Below are positions 44,134 through 53,239 of a stretch of 64,000 nt of DNA, in pieces. How positions within the stretch are numbered: position 1 is the first letter of the stretch; each line of letters starts with the position of its first letter. A program made the position numbers and the translations under genes. The notes under the pieces are model-generated. The model did not search any database, was not told where the DNA came from, and worked only from the letters and a program-made list of their open reading frames with translations. Origin of the DNA: Magnetococcales bacterium (GTDB taxonomy: Bacteria > Pseudomonadota > Magnetococcia > Magnetococcales > JADFYX01); contig JADFZU010000004.1 of NCBI GenBank assembly GCA_015232365.1, positions 1 to 64,000 of the forward strand. Reading direction: 5' to 3'.

Positions 44134-45864
44134 ATGGCTAAGGATAGATTTGATAACGATTCACCAACAACTCAAAGTCGGCAAGAGAGCGACGATTTAC
44201 AAAATATTGCTACTCTCAAAGGTGTAGATATATCTCTAGGTTTTGGCCGTAGGCCATCTCCTGATCAATTTGAAGAGACACAAGTCTCTGTTAAACTTTA
44301 TGAAAGTGCTGGTAAACTTGCGGCAAGAGCTGAGAAAAAAGTGATCACCGATCCTTGGAAAATTAAAGACGGTTCTGATAAATCTCCTATAAGCCGCCTG
44401 AAAAGCCTGGCTTCTGAAATAAGTAAAGAGGAGAGTACGCGGCCTAAATCTATCTCTCCTCTGGAGTCATTTATTCAGTCAAAAAGTTCTAAAAAACCTT
44501 CTGCTGTAAATGGTGGTAGTGCTGAAAATGTTGTTGTGGCAAGGGTTGCAGCAAACAGTGAGCAGCTAAAAAAACAGGGAGTACCTGATACGTTTGCAGC
44601 AGGTGATAATATAAAGCAGCCACAGCTTTCCAAGCAGATGGTTACCAGTGAACATAAAAAGCCAGTTAGGGTTCCAACTTCTGGCAATGCCAAGGCTGCA
44701 CCCCATCGCCAGGAGGTATATAAACCTTCTGTTGGTTTGCCATTTGCGCCTCTTTCAGAAAGCAAGATCATAACTACAACTACAACCAGATCCAAAACAG
44801 AACCTGCCCCTATTAAAAATCTTGCAGCTAGTGGTGCAGTCTCTATTATTTCAAGGTCTAGAGTTGTTAAAAGCAGCTCTGGATCAGGGCGTACTACAAT
44901 CAAACGCAAACAGATGATGAATCAGCCTACAATTTTGCATGCAATATTTACAAATAAGGGCCATGACCAACTACCTGTCACACCCACTAAAAAAGTTGCT
45001 GAAGTTTCTGCTAGCAAGGGAGCTGATGTAGTTGCATCAGAAGACAGTGCAGGACTGTTTACCCAGCTTAAACAGGTGAAAAAGGCACAGATTAGTAGAA
45101 AAAGCGTAATTAAAAATAGTCAGTTTGTCCCTGTATCACAGGACTCTCCAGATAGTGGGGATATCCATGAAGATGTTGAAGTGTCTCGACCTTCAACAGT
45201 TGACAAAATTGTTACTTTGGCCGAAAAAGCTGTTGACCGTCAGCAAAATGATCTTAACTCATCGACTTTTAAGCCGGTCTATTCTGGTGCGGAGGCGGTT
45301 CCCATGGGCTCTTCAAAAACTCTGTTCTCTATTTCTAAACCGGAAACAGAAGCGCAAAGTTTACAACCTGACTTTGGTGCAATATCTACACAAAAAAGTG
45401 AAGAACGGCCCTCTTATGAATTTACCATGACCGCTTCCATGGCTAGAACCAGAAATGCGGCAGGAGAAGAGGAGCAGTATTGGTCTGTACCTGTGGAGAC
45501 TCTTGGCTCTGGTGTTGCCAATATGTTGGGAAATGCGGTTGGCGGTGTTGTCCATGTCAGTCAGGTTATTACAGGCGGAACAAAACGCAAAGTGACAAGC
45601 AAACCTAAGGCTAAACCTCAGGCTGCAAAATCTGTAAATGTTGTGAATGTGCCGCTAAAGCGTGGACAGCGAGTAAAAAAGGCGATGGCTAATAAGATTG
45701 GCAGCGGTATTGGTGGCATCTTCAGTGGAGTTGGTGAAGTAGCAAAAGGTGGGGCTAATATTGTCGTTGGTACTCTCGGCTGTATTGGTGGTGCACTGGT
45801 CTGTGTTACTGGTGCAAAAGTTGGAGCCGATAATCGAGCACAAAAAAAAGAACTGTTAAAATAA
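44134..45864 (+). CDS. MamJ-like family protein with long disordered N-terminus
   Basis: 576 residues from ATG 44134 (GAGG seven bases upstream; a TTG six bases earlier is less likely). Residues 1 to ~450 are Ser/Lys/Thr-rich and disordered. The C-terminus carries VPVETLGSGVANMLGNAVGG, a basic linker, and GEVAKGGANIVVGTLGCIGG. Both are clear relatives of the modules in the protein at 17746 beside mamK. The hydrophobic GG-rich segment may insert in or bind the magnetosome membrane. Function unknown; chain organisation is a reasonable guess. Confidence 0.8.
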   Translation: MAKDRFDNDSPTTQSRQESDDLQNIATLKGVDISLGFGRRPSPDQFEETQVSVKLYESAGKLAARAEKKVITDPWKIKDGSDKSPISRLKSLASEISKEESTRPKSISPLESFIQSKSSKKPSAVNGGSAENVVVARVAANSEQLKKQGVPDTFAAGDNIKQPQLSKQMVTSEHKKPVRVPTSGNAKAAPHRQEVYKPSVGLPFAPLSESKIITTTTTRSKTEPAPIKNLAASGAVSIISRSRVVKSSSGSGRTTIKRKQMMNQPTILHAIFTNKGHDQLPVTPTKKVAEVSASKGADVVASEDSAGLFTQLKQVKKAQISRKSVIKNSQFVPVSQDSPDSGDIHEDVEVSRPSTVDKIVTLAEKAVDRQQNDLNSSTFKPVYSGAEAVPMGSSKTLFSISKPETEAQSLQPDFGAISTQKSEERPSYEFTMTASMARTRNAAGEEEQYWSVPVETLGSGVANMLGNAVGGVVHVSQVITGGTKRKVTSKPKAKPQAAKSVNVVNVPLKRGQRVKKAMANKIGSGIGGIFSGVGEVAKGGANIVVGTLGCIGGALVCVTGAKVGADNRAQKKELLK

Positions 45865-45947
45865 AGCTAGGCTAAACGGATTGCAACTATCAATGCTTAT
45901 AATCAAAATACAGTTAAATTTTCTGTATTTATTTATGGAGAGATATA

Positions 45948-46325
45948 ATGTCGTATAATAGTACAGATGATGATTATCTTGGTGAGTTGACCTTGGATGA
46001 TGAACAACCTACAGTTGCCCAAGATTATGTTGCCTCTGAGTCGGCAGCTACTGATGAAGTAGTGCACGAGCCTGTTTTTGTTCCTGTGGAGAGCCTTGGT
46101 GCTGGGGTAGTCAACTTTTTAGGTGAGATGGTCGGTGGCTTGATTGGTTTAAAAGGACCTGTTCAACAATCGCTAGAGAAGGGGGCACAGATTGTCAAAG
46201 ATAAGGTCGAAGGTTTAAAAGCAAAAAAAACCACCCCTCACGATGAGGAGACAATAATACTTGATCAAGAACCAATGGCTGAGCAGCCGGTTCAGGTCGC
46301 CAGGGAGGAAGATCCTCATCTATAA
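45948..46325 (+). CDS. short MamJ-like family protein
   Basis: 125 residues. An acidic N-terminus precedes FVPVESLGAGVVNFLGEMVGGLIGL, the same module as in the proteins at 17746 and 44134, followed by a basic amphipathic helix and an acidic tail. It lacks the second hydrophobic IVVGTxGCxGG module. GGAGAG precedes the ATG at 45948. It sits 83 bases after its longer paralogue and is the last recognisable island gene before the repeat copy. Confidence 0.78.
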   Translation: MSYNSTDDDYLGELTLDDEQPTVAQDYVASESAATDEVVHEPVFVPVESLGAGVVNFLGEMVGGLIGLKGPVQQSLEKGAQIVKDKVEGLKAKKTTPHDEETIILDQEPMAEQPVQVAREEDPHL

Positions 46326-46326
46326 T

Positions 46327-46486
46327 CCAGATTCTGCAGTTGTTTGCACATCACTGGCACAACCTATTTATTCACCTGGTAAACCAGAAAAAGTCTCATC
46401 ACCAACAAGGTGACTTCGATTTTTTCTGATTCACCAGATAAACCAATATTTTGCACCATTAATGCACACCCAACTGCCGAATCTGG
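46327..46486 (+). repeat. dispersed inverted-repeat-ended element, copy 2
   Basis: 160 bp with terminal inverted repeats CCAGATTCTGCAGTTG and CAACTGCCGAATCTGG (15 of 16 positions match). The interior aligns with copies at 7266 and 61780. It begins immediately after the stop codon of the last MamJ-like gene, so it marks the distal edge of the island. Confidence 0.88.
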
Positions 46487-46543
46487 ATAATTTATTCAAA
46501 GGAAAACTTAGGAGGCTTTGCGAATTAAAACTTTTAAAAAAGA

Positions 46544-48679
46544 TTAGCTCCTGGACCAGCGGTGTAACCTCTCCAGCCACAACATAACTCTCTTTGAAAC
46601 ATGGGCCTTTTTCCAGGCCCCGGCTGCATATTTGTTTGCTTCGGCCATAGTTGGGTAGATATGGATGGTCCCAAGTATTTTGTTCATGCCAAAGCCGTGG
46701 CGCATAGCGGCTACATACTCTGCAATTACATCTCCAGCATGGTTGCCAACAATCGTTGCTCCCAGAATTTTATCTTGGCCGGGAACAGTGAGTATCTTCA
46801 CCACTCCATGGGCCTCTTCATCAGCAATAGCCCGGTCCAGATCATCAATTCCGTATCTGGTTATCTCATAGGCAATATCCTTAGCCTTAGCCTCTTGTTC
46901 GTTCAATCCAACTCTTGCCACTTCCGGGTCGGTAAATGTAGCCCAGGGTATGACTGAATAGTCTACTTTAAACTTTTTAAATCGTCCAAAAAGGGCATTG
47001 ACTGCTGCATACCAGGCTTGATGAGCGGCGGTGTGGGTAAACTGAAATGGTCCTGCCACATCTCCACAGGCAAAAATATTGGAAAAATTTGTTCTAAGAT
47101 ATTGGTCGGTTTTTATAGTACCATCTTCGTCAAGTTCTACACCCAACTCTTCTAAACCAAAACCTGAAACGTTGGCGGTGCGACCGGTTGCTACAAGAAG
47201 TTGATCAAATACGACACGTTTTTCAACCCCGTTATGGCTACAGATCAAAACTTTATCTGCTCCATCTTTGATAAATTCCTGCATTGAGTGGTTGGTTAAT
47301 ACATTGATTCCTTCAGAAATAAATTGCTCTAGAACCATCTGTGAAATTTCCGGGTCCTCCTTTTTCATAAGCCGGTTACCTCTTAAAACCATGGTGGTGT
47401 CGCAGCCGAGGCGGGCAAAAGTCTGGGTTAACTCGCAACCGATAGGACCAGCTCCTAGGACCAGCAACCGTTTTGGCTGCTGCCTTATTGCCCAAATGGT
47501 ATCGGAGGTCAGAGGTTCCACACTCATAATGCCAGGTATTGATGGCATAGAAGGGCGTGCTCCAGTTGCTATGACAATATTTTTGCTGGAAATGGTTTTT
47601 CCGTTAACTTCAACATGGTAGGGGGAGGTGATGCGTGCTGCACCTTTTATACACTCAACTCCAAGCTCTGTGTATCGTTCTACTGAGTCGTGGGGCTCAA
47701 CCTTTTTGATTACCCGTTGGACCCGCTCCATAACCTCCGCAAACTCAAATTTTACATCTGCCGAGCGGAATCCAAACTCTTTGGCTCTACGGGCATTGGA
47801 TAGAAATTTTGCCGAACGGATTAGAGCTTTGGATGGGACACATCCGGTATTCAGGCAGTCACCACCCATTTTATGTTTTTCTATCAAGGTGACTTTGGCT
47901 TTAACAGCGGCACCAATATAGGTGGTGACCAACCCTGCTGCTCCGCCACCAATGGCGATTAGATTGCGGTCAAAAGTTTTAGGTCTAGGGTATTTTGCCA
48001 ATATTTTTCTTGATTGCATCCACAGGACAGATTTTTTTGCCAGTAGTGGGAAGATTCCCAGAAGGGCAAAAGAACCAATCATCCCTGGAGAGAGAATGCC
48101 AGAAATGGACTCCAACTGTGCAACCTGTGTCCCAGCATTTATAAAGACAACTGTGCCAGCCAGCATGCCAATTTGACTGACAAGATAGAAGACTGGTGTC
48201 GAAATAGGGGTCAGGCCCATAACCAAATTGATAACAAAAAATGGAAAAGCCGGCACTAAACGTAAAGTGAAAAGGTATATGGGGCCATCTTTTTTCATGC
48301 CGTCATTTACAGCCTGTAATTTATCAGCAAATTTGGTTTGAATAAGGTCGCGTAGCAGGTAGCGTGAGGCTAAAAAAGCTAGCGTTGCACCAATTGTTGA
48401 GGCGAAGGATACGATAATCGTCCCGTAAAAAACTCCAAAGACTGCTCCTCCAGCAAGGGTCATTATTGCTGCTCCAGGAAGTGAGAGACCGGTGACTATT
48501 ACATATGTGACAAAATAGACCAACACGGTTTTGCTTGGATTGCTCTCATAAAAACTGTAGATAGCTGCTTGTTGGGATTTTAAAAACTCCAGGGTTAGAT
48601 AGTCGCCAAGATCAAACCAAAAAAAAGCGTAGATCAGTCCGGCAATTATTAGTAGCAGAAAGATTCTTTTACCATTCAT
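46544..48679 (-). CDS. TVP38/DedA-like membrane domain fused to a FAD-dependent disulfide oxidoreductase
   Basis: 711 residues. The N-terminal ~225 residues are a TVP38/TMEM64 (VTT) membrane domain with five to six helices and GGAVFGVFYGTII. The rest is a mercuric-reductase/lipoamide-dehydrogenase-like flavoenzyme: FAD motif AIGGGAAGL, redox-active pair GGDCLNTGCVPSKAL, NAD motif VLGAGPIGCELT, and the C-terminal HIYPTMAE catalytic histidine. The fusion is known from other proteobacteria but its substrate is unknown; there is no MerA heavy-metal domain. Operonic with the DUF547 gene upstream (18-base gap). Confidence 0.9.
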   Translation of the reverse strand: MNGKRIFLLLIIAGLIYAFFWFDLGDYLTLEFLKSQQAAIYSFYESNPSKTVLVYFVTYVIVTGLSLPGAAIMTLAGGAVFGVFYGTIIVSFASTIGATLAFLASRYLLRDLIQTKFADKLQAVNDGMKKDGPIYLFTLRLVPAFPFFVINLVMGLTPISTPVFYLVSQIGMLAGTVVFINAGTQVAQLESISGILSPGMIGSFALLGIFPLLAKKSVLWMQSRKILAKYPRPKTFDRNLIAIGGGAAGLVTTYIGAAVKAKVTLIEKHKMGGDCLNTGCVPSKALIRSAKFLSNARRAKEFGFRSADVKFEFAEVMERVQRVIKKVEPHDSVERYTELGVECIKGAARITSPYHVEVNGKTISSKNIVIATGARPSMPSIPGIMSVEPLTSDTIWAIRQQPKRLLVLGAGPIGCELTQTFARLGCDTTMVLRGNRLMKKEDPEISQMVLEQFISEGINVLTNHSMQEFIKDGADKVLICSHNGVEKRVVFDQLLVATGRTANVSGFGLEELGVELDEDGTIKTDQYLRTNFSNIFACGDVAGPFQFTHTAAHQAWYAAVNALFGRFKKFKVDYSVIPWATFTDPEVARVGLNEQEAKAKDIAYEITRYGIDDLDRAIADEEAHGVVKILTVPGQDKILGATIVGNHAGDVIAEYVAAMRHGFGMNKILGTIHIYPTMAEANKYAAGAWKKAHVSKRVMLWLERLHRWSRS

Positions 48680-48697
48680 GTTAAAAAAGCCTGTTGA

Positions 48698-49444
48698 TTA
48701 TTTGCCGTTTAGAGACCAATTGTAGTTAAGGTATCCTGTTATTGTAGCATTTTTTGTAATTTCTGGCCGGTATTTACGAATAAATTCCAGAGGGTTGCCA
48801 AAATCTTCAGAAAACCAGTCGAGTATTTTTGATGTACGAAGAGAGCTTTTACTCACCTCCAGGCCCTTATCTTGATTATTGAAAAACTGTTTTACCTGCT
48901 CGTCTAGCTGAGCATCCAAGTTAGCAGCACTATATGGCTCCCGGCGAAGATCCGGGCAGCTTAGTGATGCACAGACAATAGCCATATGGATACGTGGTTC
49001 TCCCATGCTACGGAGAATGTTGTGTTCAATTTCGTTTAGAGTGGTTTTTTTTTCGGAAATTGTTCCTGCAGTTTTTTTCCAAACCGGGTTAAACCAGCTC
49101 CCCACATCTTTTATACTTTTTACAGGCCAGTGATCCAAGACCATCTTAATAGCCAGGATATTATAGGCGTTTATATAGAATGCTATTTTTTCTTCATCGC
49201 TTGCTAACCGTTCCACAGGAAAATTTTCCAAGGTCTCTAGGCTTTTTATATAGTCTTGGTCTACCTTTATAGCTGTATAGTCCAGCCAAGCCAGAGTTAC
49301 ACCCTGTTTTCTTTGTTGGGTTATATGTTTATCAAGAATTGAGGCGTAGTGAGTCCAATCCGGCTCATCTGATCTTAGTAGAGGAGGGTAGAGCAAGCCA
49401 AAAGCCATAAGTATAATAAATATGTGTAATGGTCTATTTGACAT
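48698..49444 (-). CDS. DUF547 family exported protein
   Basis: 248 residues with a signal peptide or anchor (~5-24) and the DUF547 core: AFYINAYNILAIKMVLDHWP, HNILRSMGEPRIHMAIVCAS and SCPDLRREPYSA. The family is widespread and biochemically uncharacterised, often next to TVP38-type oxidoreductases as here. No clear Shine-Dalgarno precedes ATG 49444. Confidence 0.87.
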   Translation of the reverse strand: MSNRPLHIFIILMAFGLLYPPLLRSDEPDWTHYASILDKHITQQRKQGVTLAWLDYTAIKVDQDYIKSLETLENFPVERLASDEEKIAFYINAYNILAIKMVLDHWPVKSIKDVGSWFNPVWKKTAGTISEKKTTLNEIEHNILRSMGEPRIHMAIVCASLSCPDLRREPYSAANLDAQLDEQVKQFFNNQDKGLEVSKSSLRTSKILDWFSEDFGNPLEFIRKYRPEITKNATITGYLNYNWSLNGK

Positions 49445-50237
49445 TTTAATATACCGTTGATTCTAGTTGTAAAACAAGCCATGCAAGACTCATCAAGGTG
49501 GTTAACCATAATGATGAAAAGCAGTATTAGTATTTAGGAAAAAATAGACTAAACCAATCCTCTGTTTGTATCTACAAAACAAGATTTTCTGTTCTAACTT
49601 GTTTAGTCGGGCAAAGTTTGGGTTTCTTATAGATAGATGAAAAAAATGAAAATTGGCTTTCTGTTAAGTTTATGTGTAAGAATTTATAAATGCTTACAAC
49701 TAATGGTTAGAGCAATACTGTTATGACTGTTATCTTTCTAGTGTTTGATGGTATTTACTCTTATTAGTAACAATCAGGTAGCTATAATGTTTCTATAGTA
49801 CAGGAAACGTTTGTCGTTTGCTAATTGCAGAGGGTTGGGTGCGTTATCTTGGTGTGTGATGCACCGTATCATCGGTTGGTATTCTTGCCAATGGTCTTGA
49901 TTCAAGAGTAGTTAATGTGATGGACCAAATTAGGAGTAGACATTCATGATCAAAAATCTACCATACTTGACCCAGAAGATATAGAACATGCAGGTTTTGT
50001 GGTTAAGGTTTATGACAACTACTAAGGATAGTCTGCCTGCTTTACCTTATGGCTGCAACTTTCCTATTGTACAACATGAAAATTTTTCCTCGTAAAGTGG
50101 GGCGGACCATATAATGATAATCACGTTCAATATCTGTTACTTGAGATTAAGAGGCAATTGCCAAAACCCAAGTAGGTCGGCTATATACTTTTTGAATTAA
50201 ATATAAACTTTATATACAAACTACTCTGGAGAAAGTA
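49445..50237. other. long intergenic region with possible decayed coding remnant
   Basis: About 790 AT-rich bases. Near 49860-50025 two frames read like coding sequence but are broken: a stretch GILANGLDSRVVNVMDQI, then after a frame change LGVDIHDQKSTILDPEDIE ending VYDNY. There is no start codon or ribosome site for the second part. This could be a dead gene or chance. The last ~20 bases hold the CTGGAGAAAG site for the gene at 50238. Confidence 0.35.
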
Positions 50238-50417
50238 ATGACTGCCCAACGAATGCTATTTCTGATTATGGCCACCTTTATCTCGGTTGGAATTTGGCTG
50301 ACCGGTATATCTGTTGCTCACTGGTTCTCTTTTGTTGCTCCTGCTGCACTTATTTTTGCAGGAGTCACCGGTATCTGTCCTGGATTAGTAGTTCTTAAAA
50401 AAATGGGTTTCAAATAG
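50238..50417 (+). CDS. small DUF2892-like membrane protein
   Basis: 59 residues from ATG 50238 with GGAGAAAG upstream. Two hydrophobic helices (~6-25 and ~29-46) and an end GVTGICPGLVVLKKMGF resemble DUF2892 (YgaP-type membrane domain) proteins, where a GxCP motif precedes the C-terminus. Ten bases separate it from arsS, so they are probably co-transcribed. Confidence 0.72.
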   Translation: MTAQRMLFLIMATFISVGIWLTGISVAHWFSFVAPAALIFAGVTGICPGLVVLKKMGFK

Positions 50418-50427
50418 GTTTTAGACT

Positions 50428-51432
50428 ATGCAATATAAATCCAGAACTGACCTAGATCTGGCATCTGAGACCCAACATTCTGGTAACAGATCACCTTCAG
50501 GGTTTCCTCTGATTAAACGTAGCCGTTTAGAGACTTTGCAGGCTAATCTTGGCTATCGTTGCAACCAAGCGTGTAGCCATTGCCATGTAGCGGCCTCTCC
50601 AAAACGTAGTGAAAGTATGGATTGGCAGACCATGGAGTGGCTGCTCCGTTTTGCTGCTCAGCATGATATCAAACTTTTTGATCTTACTGGTGGTGCACCA
50701 GAGATGAACGAATTTTTTCGGGATTTGGTTGTGGCTGCAAGAGAAATGGGAGTTGGGGTGATCGATCGCTGCAATTTGACTATTCTCTCAGAACCAGGTC
50801 AAGAGGATCTTGCTAGATTTTTAGCCAAGCAGCAGGTGGAGGTTGTTGCATCATTACCATGCTATCAAAAAGAGAATGTTGATAAACAGCGTGGCAGGGG
50901 AACATTTGAGGCTAGTATTGCTGGTCTAAAGTCTCTCAACGCTTTGGGGTATGGGGTTCCAGGCTCCGGTCTTTACCTTAATTTGGTCTATAACCCTGCT
51001 GGGCCAAGCCTCCCACCAAGTCAGGATAGTCTGGAGGCTGCTTATAAAACCCAGCTTAGCAGCGAGTTTGGCATCAAATTCAACCAGCTATTTGTTATGG
51101 TAAATATGCCCATTAGCCGTTTTGAAGAGCGAATAGCCGCTAATGGTCAGTTAGGTGAGTATAAAACTCTGCTTAAAAACTCTTTTAGTTCAGACAATCT
51201 AGATGGTGTGATGTGTCGTAGCCTGATATCTGTTGACTGGCGTGGTTATGTCTATGATTGTGACTTTAACCAAATGCTCGATATGCCTCTAAAACATGGC
51301 GATAGCGAGCGTCTCCATATCTCTGCATTAATGGCAAAAGATATATCTGGTAGTGCGATTCAGGTAGATGGACACTGTTTTGGCTGTACTGCTGGTCAAG
51401 GTAGTAGCTGTCAGGGGGCATTGGTTGCTTAA
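50428..51432 (+). CDS. arsS: ArsS-type radical SAM protein
   Basis: 334 residues. The radical-SAM cluster is C45-x3-C49-x2-C52 (CNQACSHC), followed by LTGGAPE. The C-terminal half carries further cysteines (MCRSLI, YDCDFNQML, CFGC, SCQG) in the DUF3641/ArsS pattern, likely for auxiliary iron-sulfur clusters. ArsS acts in arsenosugar biosynthesis by joining an adenosyl group to dimethylarsenic. The usual methyltransferase partner (arsM) is not in this window. Confident on family, less on substrate. Confidence 0.88.
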   Translation: MQYKSRTDLDLASETQHSGNRSPSGFPLIKRSRLETLQANLGYRCNQACSHCHVAASPKRSESMDWQTMEWLLRFAAQHDIKLFDLTGGAPEMNEFFRDLVVAAREMGVGVIDRCNLTILSEPGQEDLARFLAKQQVEVVASLPCYQKENVDKQRGRGTFEASIAGLKSLNALGYGVPGSGLYLNLVYNPAGPSLPPSQDSLEAAYKTQLSSEFGIKFNQLFVMVNMPISRFEERIAANGQLGEYKTLLKNSFSSDNLDGVMCRSLISVDWRGYVYDCDFNQMLDMPLKHGDSERLHISALMAKDISGSAIQVDGHCFGCTAGQGSSCQGALVA

Positions 51433-51450
51433 CTAAAAAATAGTCATGGG

Positions 51451-51507
51451 ATGGGGTCGGGAAGGGGGGGTGCCCCTTCCCAATGGGGTTTGGGGCAAAG
51501 CCCCAAC
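51451..51507. repeat. GC-rich double hairpin after arsS
   Basis: Two adjacent perfect hairpins: GGGAAGGGG/CCCCTTCCC (51459-51467 and 51473-51481) and TTGGGGC/GCCCCAA (51490-51496 and 51500-51506). The block is far more GC-rich than its surroundings and resembles dispersed hairpin repeats common in proteobacterial genomes. It lies between convergent arsS and the ABC permease and could stop transcription from both. Confidence 0.7.
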
Positions 51508-51511
51508 AAGT

Positions 51512-52294
51512 CTAACTAACAACAATAGAGCGTTCTTGACGATTAACCCGGTAAAGAGCCAGTATAAGACAGCCCACAGCCCATACAACAGCTACTGCCA
51601 AGGCTTTCTGGTATTCATGGCTGGAAATAAGCTCAGCAGCAGGTTGATAGAGAGGCAGTCGGATAAGAAGTAGAGCGTGACTCACTGGGTTAACCGTTAC
51701 CAGCCACTCTAACCATATTGGAGCTTGAGTTACTGGAAATAGTGCACCGGATAGCATCCATAATGGCAGAAGAAAAACCGACATAATTGCATGAAAACCG
51801 GCAGTGCTCTCCATATTCCAGGCGATGAGGAATCCTAAAGCAGTAAAACCAAGAGCAGCTATTGTTAATCCAAAAATCAACAATAAAACTCCGTCAACTC
51901 CCAGATCAATACCTAAAAACGGGATAGTTCCCATTAGTAGAAAAGCCTGTAACAGCCCTATTACCATCGCCCCAATAACCTTACCAAGAACAATAGCCAT
52001 CCGAGGTACAGGAGCGACTAAAATTCCTTGTAGCAGACCCTGGTTTCGATCTTCAATTACAGTGATGGTAGAAAAAATACCGGAAAAAAGCACGACCATC
52101 AATAGGATGCCAGGGAAGAAATATTCAGTGTATGTAACCCCTGGCAGGCCGGGAGCTTGGAAAGATGCCCCAAAACCGCTACCGAGAAAAACCCAAAAAA
52201 TCAGCGGCTGGGCAATGCTGCCAACCACACGGTGTCCTTGACGAAAAAAACGGACCAACTCCCGTTTTGCCATGGAGATAATTGCTCGTGTCAT
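51512..52294 (-). CDS. ABC-2 type transporter permease
   Basis: 260 residues with six membrane helices and the ABC-2 signature region around MESTAGFHAIMSVFLLPLWMLSGALFP (interrupted here for length). ATG 52294 overlaps the stop of the ATPase gene (TGATG); GTG 52297 is the alternative. DrrB/NosY-like exporters of this type pair with the ATPase encoded just upstream. Substrate unknown. Confidence 0.88.
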   Translation of the reverse strand: MTRAIISMAKRELVRFFRQGHRVVGSIAQPLIFWVFLGSGFGASFQAPGLPGVTYTEYFFPGILLMVVLFSGIFSTITVIEDRNQGLLQGILVAPVPRMAIVLGKVIGAMVIGLLQAFLLMGTIPFLGIDLGVDGVLLLIFGLTIAALGFTALGFLIAWNMESTAGFHAIMSVFLLPLWMLSGALFPVTQAPIWLEWLVTVNPVSHALLLIRLPLYQPAAELISSHEYQKALAVAVVWAVGCLILALYRVNRQERSIVVS

Positions 52295-53229
52295 CACTCA
52301 ACCTCCCCATTTTTTGCTGTTATATGGATAAAAAGATCTTCTAATGTTGGGCGTTTGATAGAGATTTCACAGAACTGCTCTCTATGGTTGGCAAGGAGGT
52401 CGTCAAGGGTTTTGCTATCAATACCCTCAACCCGCAACTCCCTCTGTCTAATCCAAACTTTTACCCCATCTCTATTAGCTAGTTTGCTATTAAGTGTTTC
52501 TGCCTGTTTATCATCAATGGTTTGGATGACCACCATCTCCCGACCCAGGCGGTTTTTCAACTCTTCTGGTGAGCCTACAGCCAGTAGACGTCCCTGGTGG
52601 AGAATACCAACCCGGTCAGCTCGTTCTGCCTCAGCAAAAATATGGCTGGTCATCAAGATTGTCATCTCCCGTTCTTCGCGCAACTTATCAACCATGTCGA
52701 GAAAATCCCGCCGCCCTCCAGGATCAAGGCCATTGGTCGGCTCATCCATAAGGAGGATTTTTGGTCGGTGTAGTAACGCCTTAACAAGCTCTACACGTCT
52801 AGCCATCCCCCCGGATAGTGTTCCAACAAGCTCTCCTAAACGGTCTTTGAGTCCGGTCCATGCCAGATCTTCATCTAGACGCTGCCTGAACAGTGATTGC
52901 TTCATACCATAAAGGTCGGCATGGATGGAAAAGTTCTCCATCAGGGTAAGATGTTTATCCAGTGCCGGATGTTGAAATACCACACCCATTAACTCACGAA
53001 TTTTGTTCTGATGTTGGACAATATCCAGTCCATCCATTTTAATCTCACCTTGATTGGCAATGGATAGGCCGCTAAGAGCACGAAACAGGGTTGATTTGCC
53101 GCTGCCGTTAGGCCCGGTTAGTGTGAACAGGGTGTTTCTGGCAATTTCAAGATCCAGGTCAGCCAGTGCTTGCCGGTTATCCTGTTTACCAGCTTTATAA
53201 AAATAATTTAATTTTTTAATGGAGATCAT
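52294..53229 (-). CDS. ABC transporter ATP-binding protein
   Basis: 311 residues: Walker A GPNGSGKST, Q-loop FQHPALD, signature LSGGMARRVEL, Walker B ILLMDEPTNGLD, and H-loop MTSH, followed by a ~80-residue C-terminal extension usual in DrrA-type exporters. Forms an exporter with the overlapping permease gene. Ten bases downstream of the oxidase-like gene, so the three are one - strand operon. Confidence 0.92.
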   Translation of the reverse strand: MISIKKLNYFYKAGKQDNRQALADLDLEIARNTLFTLTGPNGSGKSTLFRALSGLSIANQGEIKMDGLDIVQHQNKIRELMGVVFQHPALDKHLTLMENFSIHADLYGMKQSLFRQRLDEDLAWTGLKDRLGELVGTLSGGMARRVELVKALLHRPKILLMDEPTNGLDPGGRRDFLDMVDKLREEREMTILMTSHIFAEAERADRVGILHQGRLLAVGSPEELKNRLGREMVVIQTIDDKQAETLNSKLANRDGVKVWIRQRELRVEGIDSKTLDDLLANHREQFCEISIKRPTLEDLFIHITAKNGEVE

Positions 53230-53239
53230 TCGTAAGTTA

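Noticed and set aside
49860-50030. Possible gene in the long gap before the DUF2892-like gene
   Set aside because: Broken by stops and frame change, with no usable start; noted only as a possible remnant.
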